Shown here in pieces: positions 26,340 to 36,854 of a stretch of DNA of 64,000 nt. The position numbers were made by a program, and so were the translations under genes. The stretch is taken from NCBI GenBank assembly GCA_024742835.1, contig JANSXS010000011.1, forward strand, positions 1 through 64,000. Direction: 5' to 3'. The stretch is from Paracoccaceae bacterium. Lineage in GTDB: Bacteria > Pseudomonadota > Alphaproteobacteria > Rhodobacterales > Rhodobacteraceae. Numbering within the stretch: the stretch's first letter is position 1; each line of letters opens with the position of its first letter. Below the pieces are notes generated by a model. That model worked only from the letters and a program-made list of their open reading frames with translations, made no database searches and was not told the origin of the DNA.

Positions 26340-26840
26340 ATGCTGAGCTTCAGAGGCGAGTTCAACCAGAAGGTTGACAGCAAGGGTCGGATGTCGATCC
26401 CTGCTGATTTTCGCGCTGTGCTGGCCGACGGCGACCCGCGCTGCCCCGAAGTGCCCTTGCCGCGTCTTGTGGTGTTGCACGGTCCTCACCTCAAAAATTG
26501 CCTTCACGCCTACACGATCGACGCCATGGCAGAGATCGAAGAGGGCATTCGCAGGCTTCCGCGCGGCTCGAACGAGCGCAAGCGCGCCAGCCGCATGATC
26601 CTTGGCAAAAGCTGGGACACCGAAATCGACAAGGACGGGCGCATCGTGCTGCCCCAGCGTCTGCGCCAGCAGATCGGGCTGGAGGGCGAGGCGGTGATGG
26701 TCGCGATGGGCGATTATTTCGAGATCTGGAACGCCAAGACCTACGAGGATGTCGAAGCCGCCGAAACCGAGGCCTGGCTTGAAGACCTGCCCGACGATTT
26801 CGATCCGCTGACCCTGATCGACCCACCCGGCGAGGTGTGA
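26340..26840 (+). CDS. mraZ: Transcriptional regulator MraZ
   Basis: A 166-residue MraZ, the first gene of the division/cell wall cluster. Its two AbrB-like SpoVT halves are visible: LSFRGEFNQKVDSKGRMSIPADFRAVL near the start, and SWDTEIDKDGRIVLPQRLRQQIGL near residue 100. It forms a ring that binds repeated TGGG boxes and represses dcw transcription in other species. I start it at ATG 26340 after CAGGG; the GTG at 26337 is an alternative. rsmH follows after 3 bases. Confidence 0.93.
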   Translation: MLSFRGEFNQKVDSKGRMSIPADFRAVLADGDPRCPEVPLPRLVVLHGPHLKNCLHAYTIDAMAEIEEGIRRLPRGSNERKRASRMILGKSWDTEIDKDGRIVLPQRLRQQIGLEGEAVMVAMGDYFEIWNAKTYEDVEAAETEAWLEDLPDDFDPLTLIDPPGEV

Positions 26841-26843
26841 CCG

Positions 26844-27824
26844 ATGGGGCGCGCTGCCAACGACACCCCGCATATCCCCGTTCTGATCGGGCCGCTTGTC
26901 GCGGCTGTGGCCCCTGTTTCCGGCAGGTGGCTGGATGGCACGCTGGGGGCGGGCGGCTATGCCCGCGAATTACTGGCCGCCGGTGCCGAACAGGTGATCG
27001 GGCTGGACCGCGACCCGCTGGCGATCGAACTGGCCGCGGGCTGGGCCGCGCCATATGGCGACCGTGTGCGGCTGGTGCAGGATACGTTTTCCAATCTCGA
27101 CGCCCATGCGGACGCGCTAAGCGGTGTGGTGCTGGATCTGGGCGTGTCCTCGATGCAGCTTGACCGGGCCGAGCGCGGCTTTTCCTTCATGAAGGACGGC
27201 CCGCTTGACATGCGGATGAGCCAATCCGGCCCGACAGCTGCGGATTTGGTCAATGACCTGCCCGAGGCGGATCTTGCCGATATTCTTTATCTTTATGGCG
27301 AAGAGCGCGCCAGCCGACGGATTGCGCGGGCCATCGGGCGTGCCCGCGCCGAGGCGCCGATCGACACAACGCTGCGGCTGACCGAGATTATCGAACGGTC
27401 GCTGCCGCGCGCCAAGCCCGGTCAGGCGCATCCCGCTACGCGCAGCTTTCAGGCGATCCGCATCGCTGTGAATGACGAATATGGCGAACTTGTCGCCGGG
27501 CTGGATGCCGCCGAGCGCGCGCTGGCCCCCGGCGGGCATCTGGCGGTCGTGACCTTTCATTCCATCGAGGACCGTATGGTGAAACGCTTCTTTCAGGCCA
27601 AAAGCGGCGGCGGCGGGCAAGGCAGCCGTCATGCGCCCGTCATCGAAAAGCCCGAGCCGCAATTCACACAGGCCACGCGCAAGGCGATCATCGCCGACAA
27701 GACAGAGCTGGCGGAGAATCCGCGATCACGTTCGGCCAAGTTGCGGGTCGGCACCCGCACCGATGCGGACCCGCGCCCGTCGGATCGCAAGACCCTTGGT
27801 ATGCCCATGTTGAAGGAAACATAG
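26844..27824 (+). CDS. rsmH: 16S rRNA (cytosine-N4)-methyltransferase
   Basis: A 326-residue RsmH (MraW). It has [10 protein letters not shown], the SAM-binding [39 protein letters not shown] and late [15 protein letters not shown]. It methylates C1402 of 16S rRNA on N4 together with RsmI. The order mraZ-rsmH-ftsL is the classic one; ftsL starts two bases after its stop. Confidence 0.96.
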   Translation: MGRAANDTPHIPVLIGPLVAAVAPVSGRWLDGTLGAGGYARELLAAGAEQVIGLDRDPLAIELAAGWAAPYGDRVRLVQDTFSNLDAHADALSGVVLDLGVSSMQLDRAERGFSFMKDGPLDMRMSQSGPTAADLVNDLPEADLADILYLYGEERASRRIARAIGRARAEAPIDTTLRLTEIIERSLPRAKPGQAHPATRSFQAIRIAVNDEYGELVAGLDAAERALAPGGHLAVVTFHSIEDRMVKRFFQAKSGGGGQGSRHAPVIEKPEPQFTQATRKAIIADKTELAENPRSRSAKLRVGTRTDADPRPSDRKTLGMPMLKET

Positions 27825-27826
27825 CG

Positions 27827-28183
27827 ATGCGCAGCGTGTTTTATGTCCTTAGCGCGATCATGGTCATCGGCCTTGCCTTCTGGGCCTACCGCGAGAATTA
27901 CGAGACGCAGGAGGCGCAGTCGCGCTCGGTAGAGTTGCAGCGCCAGATTTCCGAGGCACGCCAACGGCTTCGGGTGCTCAACGCGGAATGGGCCTATCTC
28001 AACCGGCCCGACCGGCTGCGCGACCTGGCAGAGATCAATTTCGACCGGCTGGGACTGTTGCCGCTGCAACCGTCGCAATTCGGCAAGATTGATCAGGTCA
28101 GCTATCCCGCGCCGGAACCGTTGCCGATCACCAATGCCATCGACGTCATCAATATCCAGCCGCAGGAGGAAGAGGGGCAATGA
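27827..28183 (+). CDS. ftsL: Cell division protein FtsL
   Basis: A 118-residue bitopic protein with an N-terminal transmembrane helix at about residues 4-21, followed by a periplasmic leucine-zipper-like coil (residues 28-65, RSVELQRQISEARQRL) and a short tail. It fits FtsL by size, fold and position between rsmH and ftsI; sequence identity in this family is always low. It acts with FtsB and FtsQ at the division site to activate FtsWI. Its stop overlaps the ftsI start. Confidence 0.88.
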   Translation: MRSVFYVLSAIMVIGLAFWAYRENYETQEAQSRSVELQRQISEARQRLRVLNAEWAYLNRPDRLRDLAEINFDRLGLLPLQPSQFGKIDQVSYPAPEPLPITNAIDVINIQPQEEEGQ

Positions 28184-29973
28184 TCCGCACGCCGCTGCGC
28201 CCGCTGGCGCGCATTCTTTCGGCCCGCGACAAGGGCGAAAACCCCGATGTGATCGAGCGCGAGAATATCCGCCTGCGCCACGAGGAAATGCGCGACCGCG
28301 CGCGGCTTCGGGCAGAGGGGCGGCTTCTGGTGCTTGGGGTGTTCTTTTTCTGCGCCTTTGCTGTCATCGGCGGGCGCATGGGGCTTTTGGCCAATTCCGA
28401 ACCGGCAGAGCCGCGCGCCGGTGTGGCCGGGGCCGAGATTTTGGCGCAGCGCGCCGATATCGTGGACCGGGCGGGCCGTATCCTTGCCACCAATTTCGAA
28501 ACCCACAGCCTTTACGCGCAACCCGAACAGATGGTCGAACCGGCGCGCGCGGCCCGTGCGCTGGCCGAGATCTTTCCCGATCTCGATGCCGAACGGCTGA
28601 CAAAGGATTTCACCGGCAAGCGCAAGTTCCTGTGGATCAAGAAAAAGCTCAGCCCCGAGCAACGGCAGGCGGTGCATGATATCGGCGAGCCTGGCCTGTT
28701 GTTCGGCCCCCGCGAGATGCGGCTTTATCCCAATGGCAAGCTGGCCGCGCATATCCTTGGTGGGGCCAGTTTCGGGCGCGAGGGGGTTCACGCCGCCGAG
28801 GTGATCGGCGTGGCGGGCATCGAAAAGCAGTTCGATGCACGGCTGCGCGACCCGGCACAGGGGCACAGGCCGCTGGAGTTGTCGATCGACCTGACCGTGC
28901 AATCGGCGACCGAGCGTGTCCTGCAAGGCGGCATGATGCTCATGAACGCCAAGGGTGCCGCCGCCGTGCTGATGGAGGTGCAGACCGGCGAGATCATCGC
29001 CATCGCGTCGCTGCCCGATTTCGACCCCAACGACCGCCCCACGCCCCTTGTCGAGGGCAACTCGTCTGATAGCCCGCTGTTCAACCGCGCGGTACAAGGG
29101 GTCTACGAGCTTGGCTCGACCTTCAAGACATTCACTGTCGCGCAGGCGCTTGATCTGGACCTCGTTCATGCTGAAACGATGATCGACACCAAAGGCCCGC
29201 TGCGCTGGGGCAAGCACCGGATCCGGGATTTCCGCAATTACGGCTCGGAACTCAGCACGTCGGAGGTGCTGATCAAATCCTCCAATATCGGGACCGCGCG
29301 CATCGCTCAGATGATCGGCACGGACCGGCAGCAGGATTTTCTGAAGCGGCTCGGCTTTTTCGACCCCACCCCGCTTGAGATCGTCGAGGCCAGCGGCGGC
29401 CAGCCGCTTTTGCCCCGGAAATGGTCAGAGCTTTCGACGATGACGATTTCTTACGGGCACGGGCTGTCCACTTCGCCGCTGCATCTGGCGGCGGGCTATG
29501 CCGCGCTGGCCAATGGTGGGCGCGTTGTGACGCCAACCATCCTCAAGGGTGGCGGCGACGCGGATGGCGAGCGGGTTGTGTCTGAACGCACGGCAGCGCG
29601 GATGATGTCGATGCTGCGCGCCGTTGTCACCGAAGGCACCGCCTCTTTCGGCGAGGTCGAGGGGTATGCTGTGGGCGGCAAGACCGGCACCGCCGACAAG
29701 CCCCGCGAACGCGGCGGCGGCTATTACGAGGACAAGGTCATCGCGACCTTCGCCAGCGTCTTTCCCGCGCATGATCCGCGCTATGTGCTGGTCGTGGCGC
29801 TGGACGAGCCGGTGGAAACCACCGGCTCCGAGCCGCGCCGCACCGCTGGCTGGACCGCCGTGCCCGTCGCGTCGGAAATCACGCGCCGGGTCGCCCCGCT
29901 TCTGGGTTTGAGACCCGAGATTGAACCCGCGCCATTAAGCGGTATAACGCTGACATCGAGTTCAACACAGTAA
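28180..29973 (+). CDS. ftsI: Septal peptidoglycan transpeptidase FtsI (PBP3)
   Basis: A 597-residue class B penicillin-binding protein. One membrane anchor lies at about 49-70. The transpeptidase domain has the full active site: STFK at 313-316, SSN at 367-369 and KTGT at 501-504. It cross-links septal peptidoglycan with FtsW. The start ATG at 28180 overlaps ftsL by four bases, and AGGAGG lies upstream. The following murE starts 15 bases after its stop. Confidence 0.95.
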   Translation: MIRTPLRPLARILSARDKGENPDVIERENIRLRHEEMRDRARLRAEGRLLVLGVFFFCAFAVIGGRMGLLANSEPAEPRAGVAGAEILAQRADIVDRAGRILATNFETHSLYAQPEQMVEPARAARALAEIFPDLDAERLTKDFTGKRKFLWIKKKLSPEQRQAVHDIGEPGLLFGPREMRLYPNGKLAAHILGGASFGREGVHAAEVIGVAGIEKQFDARLRDPAQGHRPLELSIDLTVQSATERVLQGGMMLMNAKGAAAVLMEVQTGEIIAIASLPDFDPNDRPTPLVEGNSSDSPLFNRAVQGVYELGSTFKTFTVAQALDLDLVHAETMIDTKGPLRWGKHRIRDFRNYGSELSTSEVLIKSSNIGTARIAQMIGTDRQQDFLKRLGFFDPTPLEIVEASGGQPLLPRKWSELSTMTISYGHGLSTSPLHLAAGYAALANGGRVVTPTILKGGGDADGERVVSERTAARMMSMLRAVVTEGTASFGEVEGYAVGGKTGTADKPRERGGGYYEDKVIATFASVFPAHDPRYVLVVALDEPVETTGSEPRRTAGWTAVPVASEITRRVAPLLGLRPEIEPAPLSGITLTSSSTQ

Positions 29974-29988
29974 TTGAAGGCCAAAGCG

Positions 29989-31482
29989 GTGGGGCAGAGC
30001 AAATCCTTGGGAGAGCTGGGTCTGACCGCCCAGGGCGGCAGACACGCTGACATCAGCGGCCTTGCCGTGGACAGCCGGCAGGTGCAGCCCGGCGCGCTTT
30101 TCGCGGCCCTGCCCGGCACGGTGGCGCATGGGGCGGATTTCATCCCGCTGGCGCTGGAAAAGGGGGCGGTGGCGGTTCTGACGGATGCGGACGGCGCGCG
30201 CATGGCCCGCGAGCTGCTGGATCAGGGCGATATCGCGCTGATCGTGGCCGAGGATCCGCGCCAGACGCTGGCCTTTGCCGCGGCCCTGTGGTTCGGCGCG
30301 CAGCCCGAGACGGTGATCGCCGTGACCGGCACCAACGGCAAGACATCGGTGGCCAGCTTTACCCGTCAGATCTGGACGGCGCTTGGCTTTGACGCGATCA
30401 ACATGGGCACCACCGGGGTCGAAGGCGCATGGTCCGCGCCGCTGGCCCATACCACGCCAGAGCCGATCACCCTACACCGGACGCTGGCCGAGGCTGACGC
30501 GCAGGGCATCACCCATGCCGCGATGGAGGCGTCCTCGCACGGGTTGGCACAGCGCCGGCTGGACGGGGTGCGGCTGGCCGCGGCGGGCTTTACCAATCTC
30601 AGTCAGGATCACCTCGATTACCACGCCACGTTCGAAGAGTATTTCCGCGCCAAGTCCGGCCTGTTTCGTCGGGTGCTGCCCGATGACGGGATCGCGGTGA
30701 TCAATGTCGACGACCCGCTTGGCCCCAAGATGGCCGCCATCGCCAATTCCAGGGGTCAGGATGTGCTGGCCGTGGGCCGCGACGAGGGCGCGGATCTGCA
30801 ATTGCTCAACCGGGTCTATTCGCCCACCGGGCAGACCCTGCGCTTTGACTGGCGTGGGCAGGTCTTTCAGGTGCCTTTGGCCCTGATCGGCGGGTTTCAG
30901 GCGGATAACGTGCTTTTGGCCTGTGGGCTGGCGATTGCCTCAGGGGCGGATCCGGAACGCGTGTTCGACACGCTGCCGCATCTCAAAACCGTCCGGGGGC
31001 GGATGCAGCTTGCGGCGACCCGTGCCAGCGGTGCGTCGGTCTTTGTGGATTACGCCCATACGCCCGATGCGGTGGCCACGGCCATTTCGGCGCTGCGCCC
31101 GCATGTGCTGGGACGGCTGGTGGCCATTGTCGGCGCGGGCGGCGACCGGGACCGCACCAAGCGCCCGCTGATGGGCCGCGCGGCGGCCGAGGCGGCGGAC
31201 ATGGTGATCGTGACCGATGACAACCCGCGGTCCGAAAATCCCGCCGCGATCCGCGCCGCTGTGCTGGACGGCACGCATGAGGCCCGCGCACAGGTGATGG
31301 AGGTGGCCGACCGCGCCGAAGCGATCCTGCGCGGCGTCGATGCGCTTGGCCCCGGCGATGCGCTGCTGATCTGCGGCAAGGGGCACGAGACGGGCCAGAT
31401 CGTGGGTGATGATGTGTTTCCCTTTGACGATTGCGAACAGGCCAGCGTTGCCGTGTCGGCGCTGGATGGAGACGGCGCATGA
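29989..31482 (+). CDS. murE: UDP-MurNAc-L-Ala-D-Glu:meso-DAP ligase
   Basis: A 497-residue Mur ligase. The N-terminal domain has LAVDSRQVQPGALFAAL; the ATP site is VTGTNGKTSVASF; the C-terminal DDNPRSENP is the motif that marks meso-diaminopimelate specificity in Gram-negative MurE. I chose the GTG at 29989, eight bases after GAAGG, over a TTG at 29974 without a ribosome site. Its stop overlaps murF (ATGA). Confidence 0.94.
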   Translation: MGQSKSLGELGLTAQGGRHADISGLAVDSRQVQPGALFAALPGTVAHGADFIPLALEKGAVAVLTDADGARMARELLDQGDIALIVAEDPRQTLAFAAALWFGAQPETVIAVTGTNGKTSVASFTRQIWTALGFDAINMGTTGVEGAWSAPLAHTTPEPITLHRTLAEADAQGITHAAMEASSHGLAQRRLDGVRLAAAGFTNLSQDHLDYHATFEEYFRAKSGLFRRVLPDDGIAVINVDDPLGPKMAAIANSRGQDVLAVGRDEGADLQLLNRVYSPTGQTLRFDWRGQVFQVPLALIGGFQADNVLLACGLAIASGADPERVFDTLPHLKTVRGRMQLAATRASGASVFVDYAHTPDAVATAISALRPHVLGRLVAIVGAGGDRDRTKRPLMGRAAAEAADMVIVTDDNPRSENPAAIRAAVLDGTHEARAQVMEVADRAEAILRGVDALGPGDALLICGKGHETGQIVGDDVFPFDDCEQASVAVSALDGDGA

Positions 31483-32921
31483 GCCTGTGGACCGGAGCCG
31501 AAGCCGCCACTGCGACCGGCGGGCGCAACACCCGCGACTGGCAGGCAAAGGGCGTGTCCATCGACAGCCGCACATTGGCCGCCGGCGATTTGTTCGTGGC
31601 GCTTAAAGATGCGCGTGACGGGCATGATTTCGTCGCCCAAGCTCTGGAACGGGGCGCCGCGGCGGCGCTGGTCAGCCATGTCCCCGATGATGTGCCACAG
31701 GATGCGCCGCTCCTGATCGTGCCGGATGTGTTGCGCGCGCTGGAGGATCTGGGCCGCGCCGCCCGCGCCCGGACCGATGCGCAGGTCGTGGCCATCACAG
31801 GCTCTGTCGGCAAGACCTCGACCAAGGAAATGCTGCGCGACGTGCTGCGCGGGCAGGGGGCTACCCACGCCGCCGAGGCCAGCTACAACAACCATTGGGG
31901 CGTGCCCCTGACGCTGGCCCGGATGCCCGCCGCGACGCAGTTTGCGGTGATCGAGATCGGCATGAACCACCCCGGCGAGATCGCTCCGCTGGCGGCGATG
32001 ACGCGCCCGCATGTGGCCATCATCACCACCGTTGCCCCCGCGCATCTTGAGGCGTTCGAGAATATCGAGGGCATCGCGCATGAAAAGGCGTCGATCCTGA
32101 CCGGGCTGAACCCGGACGGCACTGCGATCCTAAACGGTGACGTGGACACCGCGCCGATACTGCGCGGCATGGCCGAAAAGGTCGGCGCGCATATCGTGAC
32201 GTTCGGCGAAAGCGCGGGCTGCGACATGCGCCTGACCCGCGTGGATCTGCATGACCAGACCACCGTTGCCCATGCCAGGGACGGGTCAGGGCCCTTCCTG
32301 TTCAAGGTGGGCAGTGCTGGGCGGCACTTTGCCCGGAACGCGCTGGCGGTGATCGCCGCTGCCGAGGCGCTTGGCGCGGATCGCGCCGTGGCCATCGGCG
32401 ATCTGAACCGATGGCAGCCGCCCGCCGGGCGTGGCACGCGCGAGACGCTGCATCTTGATATCGCCGAGGAGGCGCTGACGATCGACCTGATCGACGATGC
32501 CTTCAACGCCAACCCGGCCTCCATGGCCGCCGCGCTGGAGGTGCTGGCCGCCGCCCGTCCGCTGAACGGGATCGGGCGCGTGACCGCCGGGCGGCGCATT
32601 GCCATCCTTGGCGAGATGCTGGAACTGGGCCGCGATGAACTGGCCCTTCATGCCGAGATCGCGGATCTGCCCGCGATCCGGGACTTGACGCGGGTGCATT
32701 GTGTCGGGCCTCGGATGCGTGCGTTGTATGAGGCGTTGCCGCCCGAACTGCGTGGACAGTTCGCCGACACCGCAGAGACGCTGGCCGCAGAGGCGCACCG
32801 GCTGATCGACGCAGGCGATGTGGTATTGGTAAAGGGCTCCAAGGGCAGCAAGGTCAGCCTTGTGGTAGAGGCCCTGCGCCGCTGTGCCCGCGGCGGCCCG
32901 CGTGAAAAAGAGGAAGATTGA
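31479..32921 (+). CDS. murF: UDP-MurNAc-tripeptide:D-Ala-D-Ala ligase
   Basis: A 480-residue MurF. Key segments are [26 protein letters not shown], the P-loop [41 protein letters not shown] and [17 protein letters not shown]. It adds D-Ala-D-Ala to complete the cytoplasmic precursor. It overlaps murE by four bases; mraY begins one base after its stop. Confidence 0.95.
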   Translation: MSLWTGAEAATATGGRNTRDWQAKGVSIDSRTLAAGDLFVALKDARDGHDFVAQALERGAAAALVSHVPDDVPQDAPLLIVPDVLRALEDLGRAARARTDAQVVAITGSVGKTSTKEMLRDVLRGQGATHAAEASYNNHWGVPLTLARMPAATQFAVIEIGMNHPGEIAPLAAMTRPHVAIITTVAPAHLEAFENIEGIAHEKASILTGLNPDGTAILNGDVDTAPILRGMAEKVGAHIVTFGESAGCDMRLTRVDLHDQTTVAHARDGSGPFLFKVGSAGRHFARNALAVIAAAEALGADRAVAIGDLNRWQPPAGRGTRETLHLDIAEEALTIDLIDDAFNANPASMAAALEVLAAARPLNGIGRVTAGRRIAILGEMLELGRDELALHAEIADLPAIRDLTRVHCVGPRMRALYEALPPELRGQFADTAETLAAEAHRLIDAGDVVLVKGSKGSKVSLVVEALRRCARGGPREKEED

Positions 32922-32922
32922 G

Positions 32923-34005
32923 ATGCTCTATTGGTTGACCGCCTGGTCCGATGGGGGGGATTTCTTCAATCTTTTCCGGTACATCACTTTTCGCGCGGGC
33001 GGCGCGTTCATGACGGCGCTGTTTTTCGGCTTCCTTTTCGGGCCGCCCCTGATCAACGTGCTGCGCCGCACCCAAGGCAAGGGCCAGCCCATTCGCGAGG
33101 ACGGCCCAGAGGGGCATTTCGCCAAGGCAGGCACGCCCACGATGGGGGGCTTGCTGATCGTGGGGGCGCTGTTGTTCTCGACCCTGCTTTGGGCGCGGCT
33201 TGATAATCCGTTCGTGTGGATGGTGGCGCTTGTCACGCTGGGCTTCGGGCTGATCGGGTTCTGGGATGATTATGCCAAGGTCTCCAAGCAGAACGTCAAG
33301 GGCGTGCCAGGCAAGGTGCGGCTTGGCCTTGGTTTCGTGATCGCGGGGCTTGCGGCCTATTGGGCAACGATCTTTCACCCCACGGACCTGCAATATCAAC
33401 TGGCGCTGCCCGTCTTCAAGGATACGCTGATCAACCTTGGGGTCTTCTTCATCCCCTTCGCCATGTTCGTGATCGTCGGCGCGGCCAATGCCGTGAACCT
33501 CACTGATGGCCTTGATGGCCTTGCGATCATGCCGGTGATGATCGCCGCCGGTGCGCTTGGCGTTATCGCCTATGCGGTGGGCCGGGTCGATTTCACCGAG
33601 TATCTGGACGTGCATTACGTGCCAGGCACCGGCGAAATCCTTGTCTTCGTCGCGGGGCTTGCGGGCGGGGGGCTCGGCTTTTTGTGGTACAACGCGCCTC
33701 CGGCCGCCGTCTTCATGGGCGACACCGGGTCACTGGCGCTTGGCGGCGCTTTGGGCGCCATCGCGGTGGCCTCCAAGCACGAGATCGTCCTCGGCATCGT
33801 CGGCGGCCTGTTTGTGGTCGAGGCGCTGTCAGTCATCATCCAGGTGCTGTATTTCAAGCGCACCGGCAAGCGCGTGTTCCTGATGGCCCCCATCCATCAC
33901 CATTACGAGAAAAAGGGATGGGCGGAACCCCAGATCGTCATCCGCTTCTGGATCATCGCGGTGATCCTCGCCCTGATCGGGCTGGCCACGTTGAAGGTGC
34001 GCTGA
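32923..34005 (+). CDS. mraY: Phospho-N-acetylmuramoyl-pentapeptide transferase
   Basis: A 360-residue polytopic enzyme, the same length as E. coli MraY, with about ten hydrophobic helices. It shows [25 protein letters not shown], the catalytic [23 protein letters not shown] and the terminal [12 protein letters not shown]. It moves the phospho-MurNAc-pentapeptide to undecaprenyl phosphate to give lipid I. AAGAGG precedes the ATG; the stop overlaps the murD start (TGATG). Confidence 0.97.
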   Translation: MLYWLTAWSDGGDFFNLFRYITFRAGGAFMTALFFGFLFGPPLINVLRRTQGKGQPIREDGPEGHFAKAGTPTMGGLLIVGALLFSTLLWARLDNPFVWMVALVTLGFGLIGFWDDYAKVSKQNVKGVPGKVRLGLGFVIAGLAAYWATIFHPTDLQYQLALPVFKDTLINLGVFFIPFAMFVIVGAANAVNLTDGLDGLAIMPVMIAAGALGVIAYAVGRVDFTEYLDVHYVPGTGEILVFVAGLAGGGLGFLWYNAPPAAVFMGDTGSLALGGALGAIAVASKHEIVLGIVGGLFVVEALSVIIQVLYFKRTGKRVFLMAPIHHHYEKKGWAEPQIVIRFWIIAVILALIGLATLKVR

Positions 34006-35402
34006 TGATACCTGTTCAAGGCTTTGACGGTGCGAAGGTGGCCATTCTCGGGCTGGGTCGCTCTGGCCTGTCTGCGGCGCGGGCGTTGCGCTTGGGCGGG
34101 GCTGTGCCTGTTTGCTGGGATGACAACCCGGACGCGCGCGCACGGGCCGAGGGCGAGGGGTTTGACGTCATGCCCCTCACGCGGGCCGAAGATTTCGCCG
34201 AGATCGCCACACTTATCGTCAGCCCCGGCATCCCGCATCTGTACCCCGCACCCAACACCACCGTGGCCGCGGCGCTTGCCGCCGGCATCCCGGTGGACAA
34301 CGATATCGGGCTGTTCTTCCGCTCGCTGGGGTCAGCCGAGTGGCACAGCATGGACCAGCCGCCCAAGGTGGTCGCGGTGACCGGCTCCAACGGGAAATCG
34401 ACCACCTCCGCGCTCATTCACCATGTGTTGCAGGACGCCGGGAAAGAGACGCAGCTTGCGGGCAATATTGGCCGTGGTGTGCTGGATATCGACCCGCCCG
34501 AAGATGGCGGCGTCGTGGTGCTGGAGCTTTCCAGCTACCAGACCGAACTGGCGCGCGCGCTTACGCCCGATGTGGCCGTCTTTACCAACCTGTCCCCCGA
34601 TCATCTGGACAGGCACGCAGGCTTTGGCGGCTATTTCGCCGCCAAGCGCCGCCTGTTCGCCGAAGGTGGCCCCGACCGCGCCGTGATCGGCGTGGATGAG
34701 AACGAGGGCCGCTTTCTGGCCGGGCAACTGTCGGAGGGGCCGGGCGATGACCGGGTGATCCGCATCTCCGCCGAGGGCAAGCTGGACGGGCCGGGATGGT
34801 CCGTGTTTGCGCGCAAGGGGTTCCTGGCGGAATATCGCAAGGGGCGGCAGGCGGGGTCGATAGACCTGCGCGCCATCAAGGGCTTGCCGGGGCGGCACAA
34901 CCATCAGAACGCCTGCGCCGCCTATGCCGCCTGCCGCGCGCTTGGCCTTGCGCCGCGCGTGATCGAGGCGGGTTTTCACAGCTTCGAGGGCCTGCCGCAC
35001 CGGTCGCAACTGGTGGGCGAGGCGGGCGGCGTGTCTTATGTGAACGACAGCAAGGCGACGAATGTGGATGCCGCGCTGATGGCGCTTCTGGCCTTTCCGC
35101 GCATCCGCTGGATCTGTGGCGGGCTTGAGAAGGAGGGCGGGTTGGCCGCGCTGAAGCCGGGGCTGGCGCATGTGGTGAAAGCCTATGTCATCGGGCGCGA
35201 GGCGGCCGCGTTCGCCATGCAGCTTGACGGAACCGAGGTGGAGATCTGCACCACGATGGACACCGCCGTGGCGCGCGCAATGGCAGACGCCGAACCGGGC
35301 GAGACGGTGCTGCTGGCCCCGGCAGCGGCGAGCTTTGATCAATATGACAGCTTTGAGAAACGCGGCGAGGATTTCATCGCGCAGGTGATGGCGCGGCTCT
35401 GA
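34005..35402 (+). CDS. murD: UDP-MurNAc-L-Ala:D-Glu ligase
   Basis: A 465-residue MurD. An N-terminal Rossmann-like domain ([17 protein letters not shown]) leads to the ATP site [14 protein letters not shown], then [33 protein letters not shown] and [13 protein letters not shown]. It adds D-glutamate to the precursor. It overlaps mraY by one base. It ends the first arm of the dcw cluster: the next gene is on the other strand, 41 bases beyond its stop. Confidence 0.95.
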   Translation: MIPVQGFDGAKVAILGLGRSGLSAARALRLGGAVPVCWDDNPDARARAEGEGFDVMPLTRAEDFAEIATLIVSPGIPHLYPAPNTTVAAALAAGIPVDNDIGLFFRSLGSAEWHSMDQPPKVVAVTGSNGKSTTSALIHHVLQDAGKETQLAGNIGRGVLDIDPPEDGGVVVLELSSYQTELARALTPDVAVFTNLSPDHLDRHAGFGGYFAAKRRLFAEGGPDRAVIGVDENEGRFLAGQLSEGPGDDRVIRISAEGKLDGPGWSVFARKGFLAEYRKGRQAGSIDLRAIKGLPGRHNHQNACAAYAACRALGLAPRVIEAGFHSFEGLPHRSQLVGEAGGVSYVNDSKATNVDAALMALLAFPRIRWICGGLEKEGGLAALKPGLAHVVKAYVIGREAAAFAMQLDGTEVEICTTMDTAVARAMADAEPGETVLLAPAAASFDQYDSFEKRGEDFIAQVMARL

Positions 35403-35443
35403 CTGTCTGGTCGGGGTGTCGGCGCAAAGGCACCGGTGCCGGG

Positions 35444-36622
35444 TCACGGTCGGGCGATGGCTTGTCCCGCGGCCCAGCCAGAGGACCACGCCCATTGGAA
35501 GTTGTAGCCACCCAGCCATCCGGTCACATCCACGGCTTCGCCTATGAAATAAAGCCCCGGCACGGTCTTGCTTTGCATCGTTTTTGAGGACAACCCGACG
35601 GTATCGACCCCGCCAACCGTGACTTCGGCCTTGCGGTAGCCTTCGGAGCCGTTGGGCCGCAGCGGCCAGTCACGCAAGGCGTCCGTGATCTGTTGCAGGC
35701 GTGCGTCGGATTGATCGGCGAGATTGCCCGAAAGGTCGAGGCTGGCCGTTAGATGTTCGACCAGTCGCGCAGGCAGGTGCCGGGCAAGTTCCGTGGTCAG
35801 AAGCCGACGACCAGACTCCGTGCGTTTGGTACGTAACGCGTTGAAAAGGTTTGCGTCCGGGTCAAGGTCGATGGTGATCTCCTCACCCTCGTGCCAATAG
35901 GACGACGCTTGCAGGATCGCTGGGCCGGACAGGCCGCGATGGGTGAATAGGATCGCCTCGTCAAAGCTGGAGCCGCCTGCCGTCACCCTCGCCGGGGCGG
36001 CGACGCCGGAGATGGGCGCGAAGCGTTGATCGGAAAAGGTGAGCGGCACCAGCGCGGGGCGTATGTCGGTCAGGGTGTGGCCAAATTGGTGAGCGATATC
36101 ATAGGCCAGCCCTGTCGCCCCCATCGCGGGAATGGATTTGCCGCCCGTGGCGACAACCACGTTGCGCGCGGTAATCGCGTGGCGTTTGCCTTCACGCTCC
36201 AGCGCCGCGTGAAAGAGCGTGCCGTCATGGGCAAGATCCACCAGCGAGGTCCGCAGCCAGAGCTCCGCGCCCGCGCGCTCCATCTCGGCGCGCAGCATGG
36301 CGATGATCGCGGCTGACTTTTCGTCACAAAATAGCTGCCCCAGCGTTTTTTCGTGCCAGCCGATGCCGTGTTGCTGCACCAGATCAATGAAATCCCATTG
36401 TGTATAACGGCTCAGCGCGGATTTGCAGAAATGCGGATTGGCCGAGATGAAGTTGCCCGGCCCGGCGTGCAGGTTGGTGAAATTGCACCGCCCGCCCCCC
36501 GATATGCGGATCTTTTCACCCGGCGCCTTGGCGTGATCCACGATCAGCACGCCCGGCCCGGCATGGGCGGCGCACATCATGCCGGCGGCACCAGCGCCAA
36601 GGATCAGGGTTGAGATTTTCAT
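35444..36622 (-). CDS. NAD(P)/FAD-dependent oxidoreductase (HI0933/BaiN family)
   Basis: A 392-residue flavoprotein of the HI0933/YhiN/BaiN family. It has the FAD dinucleotide fold LILGAGAAGMMCAAHAG, the family segment ISGGGRCNFTNLHAGPGNFI, VVATGGKSIPAMGATG, and a C-terminal FIGEAVDVTGWLGGYNFQWAWSSG. The physiological substrate is unknown; gut homologues reduce bile acid intermediates, but the family is broad. It interrupts the dcw cluster on the opposite strand between murD and ftsW, so ftsW onward needs its own promoter in the 232-base spacer 36623-36854. Confidence 0.9.
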   Translation of the reverse strand: MKISTLILGAGAAGMMCAAHAGPGVLIVDHAKAPGEKIRISGGGRCNFTNLHAGPGNFISANPHFCKSALSRYTQWDFIDLVQQHGIGWHEKTLGQLFCDEKSAAIIAMLRAEMERAGAELWLRTSLVDLAHDGTLFHAALEREGKRHAITARNVVVATGGKSIPAMGATGLAYDIAHQFGHTLTDIRPALVPLTFSDQRFAPISGVAAPARVTAGGSSFDEAILFTHRGLSGPAILQASSYWHEGEEITIDLDPDANLFNALRTKRTESGRRLLTTELARHLPARLVEHLTASLDLSGNLADQSDARLQQITDALRDWPLRPNGSEGYRKAEVTVGGVDTVGLSSKTMQSKTVPGLYFIGEAVDVTGWLGGYNFQWAWSSGWAAGQAIARP

Positions 36623-36854
36623 CCTCAGCCCGTGCCAAAGCGCGCGGACAAGGTCAAGAGAGCGGGGCGCGACGAAAGCGGCCGTGGCGCGGAATTCGAC
36701 TGGCGATTATTCCTGTCGCGCAGGGGCCCTGATGCGCCGATGCGCCAACCGCCGCCGCATGGCCACAAAACGCTTTCCGGGTGAGGCCGAATTGGTTACA
36801 CTACCTGAATAGACCCCATAAGGGGCGTGATCGAGGCAGTGTTCGGCGGTTCAG

